Below are positions 1 through 7,680 of a stretch of 33,836 nt of DNA, piece by piece. The DNA comes from Planctomycetota bacterium (GTDB lineage Bacteria; Planctomycetota; Planctomycetia; Planctomycetales; Planctomycetaceae): NCBI GenBank assembly GCA_018242565.1, contig JAFEBR010000305.1, positions 1 to 33,836 of the forward strand. Direction: 5' to 3'. The translations under genes were made by a program, and so were the position numbers. The notes beneath the pieces are model-generated. The model saw only the letters and a program-made list of their open reading frames with translations, ran no database searches and had not been told where the DNA came from. The number at the start of each line of letters is the position of its first letter. Position 1 is the first letter of the stretch.

Positions 1-272
1 ATCTGCGAACCACCGATGACAGCCGTCAGCATCTGCACGGCTTCGATGTCGGCGACCTGACTGCGGACCGTTTGCGTTCCCGCACGCCAGAGTGTCAAGG
101 GGGTCGAGGGAGTTGCAGCAGGCGCGTTTTTCGCCGACGGCGGGGAAGGCTTGCCCGGCCGGGCCCCCTGGGCCGCGGCCCAGCGGGGCACCATCGCCAA
201 AGTCGCCGCCACCAGCCAGGCCAGTGCCGCGCGCTTTTCGACGGTTGTCTGCAATCGTAGAGGTCGATTCAT
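1..272 (-). CDS. exported protein of unknown function, N-terminal part (runs off the window)
   Basis: Reading leftward from an ATG at 272, the frame is open to the window edge (90 codons seen). The product starts with a basic stretch (MNRPLRLQ) followed by a hydrophobic, Ala-rich segment ending in A-A-A-Q, which looks like a Sec signal peptide cleaved near residue 35. A Pro/Ala/Lys/Ser-rich linker follows and then the start of a folded part. The start codon overlaps the stop codon of the upstream selenoprotein candidate (ATGA at 269-272), so translation is probably coupled and the two products may work in the same extracytoplasmic process. I do not recognise a family from this fragment. Confidence 0.7.
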   Translation of the reverse strand, partial: MNRPLRLQTTVEKRAALAWLVAATLAMVPRWAAAQGARPGKPSPPSAKNAPAATPSTPLTLWRAGTQTVRSQVADIEAVQMLTAVIGGSQ

Positions 273-1693
273 GAACCAGACTCCTGTTTGGGTGCAGGGG
301 GATTGTTCGCCGGGGGCGCCGGCGGAGATTGAAAGACGTTGTCGCGTTCCAGCGGAATCTGGAATCCATCCGCAACACGGGTCATGAAGTGACAACGGCA
401 CGACCACCACACGACATCGAGGGCCCGTTCGTGACCGAAGACATGCACCAGTTTCTGAACGTCGGCTTGACCGACTTCCCACGGTGTCAGTGCCTGTTTG
501 CGGGCAAATAAGAAGGCAGCCCGCTCGGCAGCCGGGAAGTCCGACCAGTCATCACCAGCCAGTTTTTCGCAGCGTTCCGCAATTTTCTGGGTATCGAGGC
601 CCGCGACCGCGAGCAGCATTTCGGTATGACCCATTCAGTAGAAACATTGCAGGCTGCGAGTAATCACCCAGAAGAGAGTTTCTTCAAACACCCGATCCTG
701 GTTGGCTTCCCGCCCGAACGTGCGCAGGCATTTGATCCAGGCCGAGCCTAACTGCGGCTGATGCCCCAGGACGACCAGACTCCACTTGATGCGGACCGGG
801 CGATCGGGGGGATAGACCTGCGGGTCGAGTCCCTGCCGAGCCACTTCCCAATCGGGGACACTGACTCGCGATGTTCGCGATCGCTGCGCTTCCATGCGAT
901 CCTGCAACTGGCCGAAGCTTAACGACAACCAGTCGGTATCGGCGATTTTCGCCGGGGCCGCCTCGTCGGCTGCTGCCGGTCGTTCGGGCCTGACGGCCGG
1001 TTCGGGCTTCTGACCGGCGGGCGGCGCCGCGAACTGCACCGGCAAGGGAGGCAACGGGCCAACAGGTTCAATCTCGGTTCCCAAGGCGAGCAACAGGCGG
1101 TCCTGGAAGTTGGCATAGGCCAGTTGGAGAACCATGGCCACGACGGCCGGTTCTCCAAATTCTTCGATCAGGTATTGCACCTCGGCATCAGTCACTGACG
1201 AGGCCTGCTCGGTCATCTTGCGGGCAAAGGTCAGCACCGCGCGCTCGCGGGGTGGCAGATCCCGGGCCCCCGCCTCGAGTTGCTCGACATCGCGTTTCGC
1301 CCCACCGGCCCGCAGCAGGTCCGCCTCGGCGTAGCGTCTGGCATAATCACAGCAATTCGAACGGGCCGCCACCCAGCGCAGTTTGGCGCGCAACCGAGGG
1401 TCAAACGCTTCACTCGTGCGGTAGAGTCGGTCGAGTTCGAGCATGGCGGCCGTGGTTCGGGGCAGCGATGCCACCAGGGCCCGGGCCCAACCGGGCAATG
1501 GACCGTGAACCGAATCCGTCGTTTCGGGCAACCGCGACCAGGCCGCATCGTCAGCGAGCAGAGGAACACGAGACCTGGCCGAGTTGGGCGCGGGAGACGG
1601 TGTATCCGGCTCGGCCGACTGCAATGGCGAGAAACTCGCGACGGCCAGGAAGAATGCCAGACCAAAGGCACCATTCCCGGGAATGCGCAGCAT
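269..1693 (-). CDS. candidate selenoprotein: exported protein with two AhpD-like (carboxymuconolactone decarboxylase fold) domains, CxxU motif, in-frame UGA
   Basis: Read through the TGA at 635-637, this frame gives 474 residues, almost the length of its 476-residue neighbour at 1958-3388. An N-terminal signal peptide (M-L-R-I-P-G then a hydrophobic run to Q-S-A-E) supports the ATG at 1693, with GGAG seven bases upstream; an in-frame ATG at 1732 is the alternative. Domain 1 (about residues 75-210) has a degenerate active site, C-D-Y-A. Domain 2 (about 320-460) reads R-S-L-Q-C-F-Y-[TGA]-M-G-H, aligning residue for residue with R-T-N-N-C-Q-Y-C-L-G-H of the paralogue, so the TGA (codon 353) replaces the second cysteine. 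AhpD-like proteins reduce peroxide-linked thiol partners through CxxC, and CxxU forms are known among bacterial selenoproteins. A conventional caller would report two genes (635-1732 and 269-634). The downstream half has no ribosome-binding site of its own. The alternative is a recent nonsense mutation of TGC/TGT, since one base separates TGA from Cys. Confidence 0.75.
591..637 (-). promoter_or_regulatory. candidate bacterial SECIS element following the in-frame UGA
   Basis: Starting from the UGA at 637-635 on the minus strand, a 6-bp hairpin forms 26 nt further on. GCUCGC (614-609) pairs with GCGGGC (604-599), one pair being G-U, around the four-base loop GGUC (608-605). Below it, two more pairs and an internal loop can extend the helix toward 622/591. 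Bacterial SECIS elements are short hairpins inside the coding region just after the UGA, with a G-U-containing loop bound by SelB. As I recall, the E. coli fdhF element also has a GGUC loop. The fit is by eye; no folding energy was computed. Confidence 0.55.
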
Positions 1694-1957
1694 GAGAAAT
1701 CTCCACTCAAAGGGAATCCTGAAAATGGTCACAGTGAGTTGTCCCTGCGATGTGATTGAACACGATCTGCTCCGGGTTGTCGAAAACCGGTCGGCAAGCG
1801 CGTCGTCTGTCGACTACTATTGTGGGTGGCACATCACAGGCCGTTCGCTCGGCCTGAGGAACACGGAACATCGTCTTCGCTCAGCAAGGTTGCTCTCCGG
1901 TCGGGCGTCCGCGAAACCTCGGCCCGTGGGGCCGAGGTGCGCGAACAAAGTGGCGAG

Positions 1958-3388
1958 TTATTGTTCCAGCGGCAAACCGGCGGCTTCGGTGATGCGATCG
2001 AACGCCGCACGACCAGTCACCAACGTGATCAGTTGCACGACCGAACGTGGTCCCGTTTTCTGCAGAGCGTCGCTAACATCGTCATCGGTGAGTACGACGG
2101 GAGTCGCTGCCAGCTTTTTCGCCAGCGTAAAGAGTGACTTTTCGGCAGGCGTGAAACCGTGCCAATCACCATCGAGGGCAAATATCTGGTCGTCGGTTTG
2201 ACCGAGATCCTTGAGTTTCTGATACGCGCCACCCGTCGCGTACCAGGCGCGGTCCTGGCGGGCAATGATCCAGCTCACCTGGGCTTTCAGCACGGGGGTC
2301 AAATCGGTCAACTCGTCCGCCGTCTTCAACGTCTGCGCCAACCGGCGGGCTTCGTTGGGAAACACCGCCAGCAGCCTCAGCACATGGGGTATCGCGCCTG
2401 CGGGCGCCGCTTCGGCCAACGCGGCCCGCGCTTCCCCCTCGCTCGCCAGCGGCAATCGAGACGAACGCTTTCGGGCAGCTTCCAAGGCGAGTTCCACGCT
2501 GTCACGCGACTCAAGTGCCGGACGCGAACAGACGGCCAGGCGACTGGGTTGGCCCTGGCCATCGGCCTGCAGCGGCGCCACGGTCGTCAGCGCCTTTTCG
2601 AATTTGGCTGGCGTGGCCGTGACGAACGACTCGGGGTGCGGGCGCTCGTTCGCGGTGCCTGCGGTGTCGCGCCGACGGAAATTGTTACCGGAACTTTGCG
2701 GGACCCCAACCCCTTCTTTCCAGCGATTGATCGAATTATTCCACGCCACCGAAAGGGTCATCTCGAGGATCTGAGGTTCCGAATAGAATTTACGCAGTGC
2801 GGCGATGTCACTGTCACCCATCTTGTGTGGTTCATAGGTGATCTTCCGGGCGTACGCGAATGCCGCCTGCTGGGCCGGCGTGTATTGCAACCAGTCTGAA
2901 TCGAGAGCCGCAATCTGCTCTTCAGTCAGTCCCGCGGCAGCCAGTTTCCATTCCTGGTGTCCCAGGCAGTATTGGCAGTTATTGGTTCGCGAGACGATCC
3001 AGAACAGCATCGTCTTGAACGGATAATCGAGCGTCATGGCCGGGTCGGAATTGCGGGTGAAATCTCCCGCGGGACGGCTGCCGCTGGCGGCGCCTCGGGC
3101 TCCCCCTCCACCAAATCCGCCGGCACTCCCGGCGGGCAAGTAATGATATCGCAGCCGGCCTTCATACCCCGAACCGCGTTCGCCAAGCTTGTCTTTTTCT
3201 TCGTCCGTGAGCTCGGGCAATGGAATCCGCGGCGGGCGCTGCTTCATGTCTTCGAGCAACTCCTTCATTTCCGGACGTGTCAGCGGGACCGGACGGGGCG
3301 TTGTCTTCGATGAAACGGGTTCGCCAGCGGAGGCGGTGCAGCCCGCCGCGGCGATCGCGGTGGCAATTAAACGAGTGAATTTTCGCAT
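1958..3388 (-). CDS. exported two-domain AhpD-like (carboxymuconolactone decarboxylase family) protein, CxxC form
   Basis: 476 residues. The N-terminus (M-R-K-F-T-R-L then a hydrophobic stretch with A-A-A-G-C) is a signal peptide, possibly a lipobox with Cys17. A Gly-rich linker (about 89-100) leads to AhpD-like domain 1 (about 120-235) with an intact redox motif C138-Q-Y-C141-L-G-H; its helices continue through the family pattern of A-A-F-A-Y-A-R-K. Domain 2 (about 350-475) keeps the fold, but its motif has become A-W-Y-A, so it should be redox-inactive. Proteins of this family use the cysteine pair to handle peroxides or reduce a partner. The gene lies 225 bp upstream of the selenoprotein candidate on the same strand and is its clear paralogue. 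The exact substrate is unknown. Confidence 0.85.
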   Translation of the reverse strand: MRKFTRLIATAIAAAGCTASAGEPVSSKTTPRPVPLTRPEMKELLEDMKQRPPRIPLPELTDEEKDKLGERGSGYEGRLRYHYLPAGSAGGFGGGGARGAASGSRPAGDFTRNSDPAMTLDYPFKTMLFWIVSRTNNCQYCLGHQEWKLAAAGLTEEQIAALDSDWLQYTPAQQAAFAYARKITYEPHKMGDSDIAALRKFYSEPQILEMTLSVAWNNSINRWKEGVGVPQSSGNNFRRRDTAGTANERPHPESFVTATPAKFEKALTTVAPLQADGQGQPSRLAVCSRPALESRDSVELALEAARKRSSRLPLASEGEARAALAEAAPAGAIPHVLRLLAVFPNEARRLAQTLKTADELTDLTPVLKAQVSWIIARQDRAWYATGGAYQKLKDLGQTDDQIFALDGDWHGFTPAEKSLFTLAKKLAATPVVLTDDDVSDALQKTGPRSVVQLITLVTGRAAFDRITEAAGLPLEQ

Positions 3389-3796
3389 GTTCGACAGACC
3401 TGTAAGTGAAATTTGATGCGGAATGAATGTAAAAAATCACAACCCGACGGACCCCTTGCGTCGCTGGTCACGTGAGTCGGCAGATGAGACAAGGATGCTT
3501 CCAGGTGCCAAGGCGACGGCACGCCGTCGATTGCCCCGGCGGCGCTGAAATTGCCACACGATGTGGCAGTACGCTCTGCCGCCGGGTCCATAGGAACGCC
3601 CGCCGCTCCACCCGGAAACCTGTAGCAACACAGGCCACCCAGAGCACGGAACATCCCGAAACCGACGATGGTCAGCCGCTGTCGCCATGGCGCCACCCAG
3701 GGACGCGGGCCACACCGTTCGAGCGACGGGAGGAGGAGAATGCCACCTGAACGGCGCACTGCCACCCCGCGATCGACGCAGAACTCGCCACGAGGA
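3389..3796. other. intergenic stretch without a supported gene
   Basis: Several overlapping open frames exist on both strands, as expected at this GC content, but none has a convincing start, a ribosome-binding site or recognisable protein features. A perfect inverted repeat (CCACGA / TCGTGG, 3788-3805) spans the stop codon of the minus-strand gene at 3797 but has no U-run after it, so it is not a clear terminator. Confidence 0.4.
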
Positions 3797-4198
3797 CTAT
3801 CGTGGTGGTCGCAGAATGCCCAACCCGACGCCGTCGCACGTCACGGCGAGCGTTTCGGGAGCACGTGCATGACCAAGCGGCGGTGCCGACCAGGCCGCAT
3901 CACCAATCAGCGCCCAGTGCTCCACGACGAATTCCAATCGAGGAGCGGGTGAAGCCGGTGGAAAAGAATGATTGGAGCACAAGGGGCCCCGACAATTGGG
4001 GCTGCGGCGCTGGTCCGAGGTGGGCACATCGGGAGTCACCGCGTGTGAGGCGCCCACCAGCGATTGCGGCCGACCGAGCGTCACATAATCACCGCAACTG
4101 GCCTGGGCTGTCGCCGGGGTGCACAACCAACCCGCGACGACGACCAGTGTCATCGTCGTGAGGCCGCGCACCGAGTGCCGCACAAACCCCGAGATCAT
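3797..4198 (-). CDS. small secreted planctomycete-type protein of unknown function
   Basis: 133 residues from the ATG at 4198, chosen because it places a signal peptide (basic start, then M-T-L-V-V-V-A-G-W-L ending A-T-A-Q-A) at the N-terminus; longer starts at 4270 and 4336 are possible. The mature part begins with A-S-C-G-D-Y-V, has C-R-G-P-L-C-S in the middle followed by a Pro-rich stretch, and ends with G-I-L-R-P-P-R. From memory, this combination (C-G-D-Y near the mature start, a C-x-G-P-x-C motif and a terminal R-P-P-R) recurs in small exported planctomycete proteins. No function is known. It is preceded by a possible terminator/antiterminator leader at 4279-4319. Confidence 0.6.
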   Translation of the reverse strand: MISGFVRHSVRGLTTMTLVVVAGWLCTPATAQASCGDYVTLGRPQSLVGASHAVTPDVPTSDQRRSPNCRGPLCSNHSFPPASPAPRLEFVVEHWALIGDAAWSAPPLGHARAPETLAVTCDGVGLGILRPPR

Positions 4199-4297
4199 GA
4201 AGCCATCCGACGGGAATTCAGAAAGTGCAGCGAACCTGCTGCAGTCGTCACCGAACATGACAATGCCCATTAGACCATCGGCGATTTTCAAGTCAAG

Positions 4298-4318
4298 AAA
4301 AAAAGGCGAAAAATCGCC
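4298..4318 (-). terminator. rho-independent terminator, minus strand (possible attenuator)
   Basis: On the minus strand GGCGA-UUUU-UCGCC (4318-4305) is followed directly by seven U (4304-4298), a textbook intrinsic terminator. It lies about 100 bases upstream of the minus-strand gene starting at 4198, inside what would be its leader. The bases CGGCGATTTT (4319-4310) can instead pair perfectly over 10 bp with AAAATCGCCG (4288-4279), which would break the terminator. Confidence 0.6.
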
Positions 4319-4319
4319 G

Positions 4320-5169
4320 CGTCTGACACATGTCACCCAGCGCTCACCTAATACCGCATGTCAGCGCAGCACTGTGACTCAAAAATTGGACACAACGGCC
4401 CACAAGGCAACAGGCTCACCTGAATCGGCACGACAAAAATCACGACCCCTCTGGCGCCACACTACGGTTCCGTTGCGGGCGGCCCGGACGACTACTGTTA
4501 TCGTGGCCCTTGGCCCCTGCCGGTCAAACGATCATCGAGCGTTGCCCCCGCGCACAGGATCAGCGACTCGTTTCCATGCCACGGCAGTGCGGCAGGACGC
4601 GAAGCGCCTCTCCCCGTTGAACATCGCACCGCATGGGAGATCTGACAGACAGCCCCGTCGACATTCCGTAACTCGGCACCCGTTTCGCCGACTGACGCGT
4701 GTGTGCAACGAAACGTCGTTAAGTTGCCATCACTTTTGCCGGTTCTTACTGTTCCCGAAAGTTGATCGGTGACCGCGCCCCGGCCGTCGGCTGGCGACTC
4801 CTCGTCCAACAATGGATGATTTCCAGTTCGCTGCGCGGAATGTTCTGATCGTTATCCCAGGGCTTCGCTTCGCTCTCCCCGGGCATTCGAATCTCACCTC
4901 TTCGGGGCTGGCACTGCCTGAGAAATTTGCCGCTGCGAAAGCAACTCCTGAAGATCTGAGGCTCGCTGATCCACCGCTCTGAAAGGCAATCCGAATTTCC
5001 CTCGTTCGCGTGAGCCATCCGTTGGCAACAAAGATTCCACCCACTTTTTAGACGCACACACGACTGACGACCAGGTCGCGTGTGGTGCTATACCGAAACG
5101 GACGAATCTGATAAGAACAAGAGGATCAGCAATGCGGACCGGGCGACCGAGTGACTCAAGGAGAATTCC
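4320..5169. other. long intergenic stretch without a supported gene
   Basis: About 850 bases between a minus-strand gene and the plus-strand gene at 5170. Open frames of about 90-220 codons occur on both strands, but their translations are rich in Arg, Pro and Ser with no signal peptide, hydrophobic core or motif, and they look like by-products of base composition. Since a minus-strand terminator sits at its left edge, an unrecognised minus-strand transcript cannot be excluded. Confidence 0.4.
5064..5094 (+). promoter_or_regulatory. weak candidate sigma-70 promoter for the 5170 gene
   Basis: CTGACG (5064-5069) and TATACC (5089-5094) are separated by 19 bases, which is longer than ideal. The site lies about 75 bases before the start at 5170. 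An inverted repeat CGACC-A-GGTCG overlaps the spacer. Confidence 0.3.
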
Positions 5170-5529
5170 ATGTCTGAACACGAACCACAGCCGACGAATG
5201 CGTCATCAAAATCCTGGATCATGATGTTGATGCTCGGGGCGCTCGTCGGAGGGGGCTGCCTGCTGACGTGTGTGGGCGCGATCGGCTTTGGATTTTATTT
5301 GCCCATGCTGCAGCAGCGGCGGGCCATCGAACAGGAGATGAAGGCGGCCATGGCCAAGGAGGAATTGGCCCGCCAATTGGAAGAAGCCACCCGCAAACAG
5401 GCCGAAGCGGCCAGCGAACAGGCCGACACATCGGGCACAGAGCCGACGCCGACTGAGCAGGAACCCGCGACCGATCAGCCTCGGGACAGCGTGCCGGACC
5501 AGAGCGCACCAGAAACGGAACCGAAATAA
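5170..5529 (+). CDS. single-pass membrane protein of unknown function
   Basis: 119 residues with a strong ribosome-binding site (AAGGAGA) eight bases before the ATG. A short polar N-terminus precedes one long hydrophobic segment (about residues 15-46: W-I-M-M-L-M-L then a Gly-rich run and F-G-F-Y-L-P). A charged, probably coiled-coil stretch (about 48-85, rich in Glu, Lys, Gln and Ala) follows, and the tail is a disordered Thr/Pro/Glu/Asp-rich region. This is the layout of small planctomycete membrane proteins of unknown role. The gene stands alone; the next plus-strand gene begins about 220 bases later. Confidence 0.75.
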   Translation: MSEHEPQPTNASSKSWIMMLMLGALVGGGCLLTCVGAIGFGFYLPMLQQRRAIEQEMKAAMAKEELARQLEEATRKQAEAASEQADTSGTEPTPTEQEPATDQPRDSVPDQSAPETEPK

Positions 5530-5746
5530 ACGGGTCGGTTCGCAAAGCGTCGGCAGCCTGTGCGTCCCTCAGGTCGGACGCGGGAAGGCCGTCTCTGATG
5601 TGTTCGTCGTGAACATTGAATCGGCGCGCCGGGGCCGGGGCAATCTGTACGCCGGCCGGGGCGCGGGCAGTCCCACGGCGGGTGACGAACTGGTGACCGA
5701 CAATTGTTGTTGCAGTGCGACGATTCGTCTGGGTAAGCTGAAAGTC

Positions 5747-6664
5747 ATGAATCAGACCCTATTTCACCGAACGGGCAACGAACTTTCTCGCGGCGGTTGG
5801 ATCGTGGCGCTCGCGACTCTGATCCTCTGGCTGCTGCCACCCAGCCTGAGTGCGGACGATCTGGTCCCTGCCAGCGAGCGACTGGCCAGATTCAAACAGC
5901 GCTGGAACCTGGAACTGTTGCCAGACAAGCTGCCCCCCTATTTCCTGTATCCAGAACAGCAACTGCCAGGGAAGACCTGGCGCGGCGGCGGACCGCGGAC
6001 GGTGACAGGCCGGGGAATCGAGTGGTTCTTCACAATTTCCCCCGCCACGGATCCGCCAGCTGACCACGAGATTGCGATTCGTACCGTCCGCCATCCGGGG
6101 GTGGAATCGAAAGTCGGCCCCGAGGAAACGCGTGACGCGTATCCCCTGACTCTCGCGGGCCCGTTTCTGGAATATGACGACCAGATTCACACGTATTACA
6201 TGCACGAGGACAAACGACAGACTGTCCCCGATGTGCTGTTGCGGGTCGGGCCGCGCCAGTGGTATCGCGTCACGTCGTGGAAAGAGTCTCAGGCGGCAGA
6301 TCCTGCCAAGTCAGGAGAGATCCACGTTGCCGAGTACCTCATCGAGTTCCAGGATGACCCGCTGCGACAAAACTCAGGCCAGGTCACCATTCACGGTCGG
6401 AGCGGCCTCCGGGTCGAAGCTTCGCGGAAAACCCGGACGCTGGTAACGAAATACACGTCGTCCTTTCAGAACAGCCCGCCGACGTATCATGAGGTGCAAT
6501 TCCCGCTTCCCAACCAGACGGATTTCGGAGGAGGCTTTGGTGGCCCCACCTTGCGCGCGATCTTCTTCGGCGATCAGAATTACGCGCTCGATGGCTCGCG
6601 GGGTCCGGGCCTGCGGAGTGCGGATCCGCGCGGTCTGAAACTGGTTGAGAACCAACAGAAATAA
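5747..6664 (+). CDS. exported protein of unknown function
   Basis: 305 residues from the ATG at 5747, chosen because it gives a signal peptide (M-N-Q-T-L-F-H-R, then W-I-V-A-L-A-T-L-I-L-W-L-L, cleaved near S-L-S-A-D-D). The frame is open back to 5600, but that extension (about 50 residues) looks like leader. The mature part is rich in Asp, Arg, Pro and aromatic residues, with no repeat or catalytic motif that I recognise, and ends in a Gly-rich segment (D-F-G-G-G-F-G-G) and a polar tail. It is probably periplasmic or surface-located. Family unknown. Confidence 0.75.
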   Translation: MNQTLFHRTGNELSRGGWIVALATLILWLLPPSLSADDLVPASERLARFKQRWNLELLPDKLPPYFLYPEQQLPGKTWRGGGPRTVTGRGIEWFFTISPATDPPADHEIAIRTVRHPGVESKVGPEETRDAYPLTLAGPFLEYDDQIHTYYMHEDKRQTVPDVLLRVGPRQWYRVTSWKESQAADPAKSGEIHVAEYLIEFQDDPLRQNSGQVTIHGRSGLRVEASRKTRTLVTKYTSSFQNSPPTYHEVQFPLPNQTDFGGGFGGPTLRAIFFGDQNYALDGSRGPGLRSADPRGLKLVENQQK

Positions 6665-7025
6665 TCGCAGGCCAGTCGATTCCGCAGAATTCTTTGTCGC
6701 CTTGGGCCGTTCCCAGGTATCAACCAGCGGGTTCATTGAGCATCCCCCCGTCACTGTTCGTATCGAGGTCACGAAACGAGCCAACAGCTCCCAGTAGACC
6801 GTGGGGTAATTCGTGTGGCACTCCAGTTGCCAGGGAACACTCAGGCGAGTGAAATCGTCGCCCGCAGGGGACACGGCACGCCATCCCCCAGACCGGAACT
6901 TTTCCGCCTGCGGCCCCGAAGACTCTGAAAACCCGGGCAGGTCACGGGCCGAATGGTCGACGCAGACTGTTCGATCAGTATAATCGGATGATCTTGTGTT
7001 GATTCATGTTCAAGGAGAATTCACG
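6665..7025. other. intergenic stretch with a promoter near its right end
   Basis: No gene is supported here. The stretch holds the 3' untranslated region of the preceding gene and the promoter and leader of the leucine-rich-repeat gene that starts at 7026. Confidence 0.5.
6957..6984 (+). promoter_or_regulatory. candidate sigma-70 promoter of the LRR gene
   Basis: A perfect -10 box TATAAT (6979-6984) lies 16 bases after TCGACG (6957-6962), which matches four of six -35 positions. Transcription would start near 6991, leaving a leader of about 35 bases that contains AAGGAGA before the ATG at 7026. Confidence 0.55.
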
Positions 7026-7562
7026 ATGCGCACACTGTTATTCTCGCTGGCACTCGGAGTTTCATTGGTGTCTTCGGCTCAGGCCCAAGACGCGGAGGCC
7101 GAGAAAAAGGCGATCGCCAAAATTCGCGAATCCGGGGCGCTGGTCCTGGAGATCGCCCAGAACGATAACCGGCTGGATGTCAGTTACATCACGGCGTCAC
7201 CGAAACTCACCGCCGAGCAACTCGCTCCGCTTAAAGACCTGACTCGACTTGCCAAGCTGAATCTGGGACGCCTGGAAATCGGTGACGACGCTTTGGCAGC
7301 CATCGCCAATCAGAAGACACTCGTCCGCCTGCACCTGGAAAAGACCAAGGTCACTGATAAAGGGCTGGAACAGCTCAAGGCACTCGAAAATCTCGAATAC
7401 CTGAACCTGTACGGCACGGAAATCGGCGACGCCGGTCTGGCCCAGCTTGAAGGGCTGAAGAAGCTCAAGAACCTGTACCTGTGGCAAACCAAGGTGACCG
7501 ACGAGGGGGTCAAAAAACTGCAGGCCGCTGTCCCGGGTCTCAAAATCGACCGCGGCACCTAA
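7026..7562 (+). CDS. exported leucine-rich-repeat protein
   Basis: 178 residues from the ATG at 7026, which has AAGGAGA seven bases upstream and gives a signal peptide (M-R-T-L-L-F-S-L-A-L then S-S-A-Q-A-Q). After a short charged helix come about four consecutive repeats of roughly 24 residues with the pattern L-x-x-L-x-x-L-x-L-x-x-T-x-I/V-x-D-x-G-L (for example L-E-Y-L-N-L-Y-G-T-E-I-G-D-A-G-L). This is the T/D-x-G-L type of leucine-rich repeat common in planctomycete exported proteins, normally a protein-binding scaffold. It ends with a short cap (A-A-V-P-G-L-K-I). The binding partner is unknown and the neighbours do not suggest one. Confidence 0.88.
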   Translation: MRTLLFSLALGVSLVSSAQAQDAEAEKKAIAKIRESGALVLEIAQNDNRLDVSYITASPKLTAEQLAPLKDLTRLAKLNLGRLEIGDDALAAIANQKTLVRLHLEKTKVTDKGLEQLKALENLEYLNLYGTEIGDAGLAQLEGLKKLKNLYLWQTKVTDEGVKKLQAAVPGLKIDRGT

Positions 7563-7592
7563 GGCTGCCTGAACAATTCGCAGCCCCCCATC

Positions 7593-7622
7593 TTGATCCC
7601 CAAATCGCCACGACGGTAGAAT
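7593..7622 (+). promoter_or_regulatory. candidate sigma-70 promoter of the 7681 gene
   Basis: TTGATC (7593-7598) and TAGAAT (7617-7622) are 18 bases apart, matching four and five of six consensus positions. The start codon at 7681 follows about 60 bases later, with AGGGGG as ribosome-binding site. Confidence 0.45.
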
Positions 7623-7680
7623 CTGGGTACACAGGCACGAACGCTCGCGCCTCGATTTCGACTCAGGGCAGGGGGCTGCG

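Noticed and set aside
635-1732. Reading this stretch as a complete 365-residue protein ending at the TGA
   Set aside because: It would end in the middle of the active-site helix of an AhpD domain, while the continuation in the same frame carries the rest of the domain.
3367-3765. 132-codon minus-strand open frame overlapping the start of the CxxC AhpD-like gene
   Set aside because: All nearby frames are open too; no motif, and it overlaps a well-supported start.
4119-4772. 217-codon plus-strand open frame
   Set aside because: Arg/Thr/Ser/Pro-rich composition without hydrophobic core, no ribosome-binding site, and it overlaps the minus-strand terminator and the better-supported minus-strand gene.
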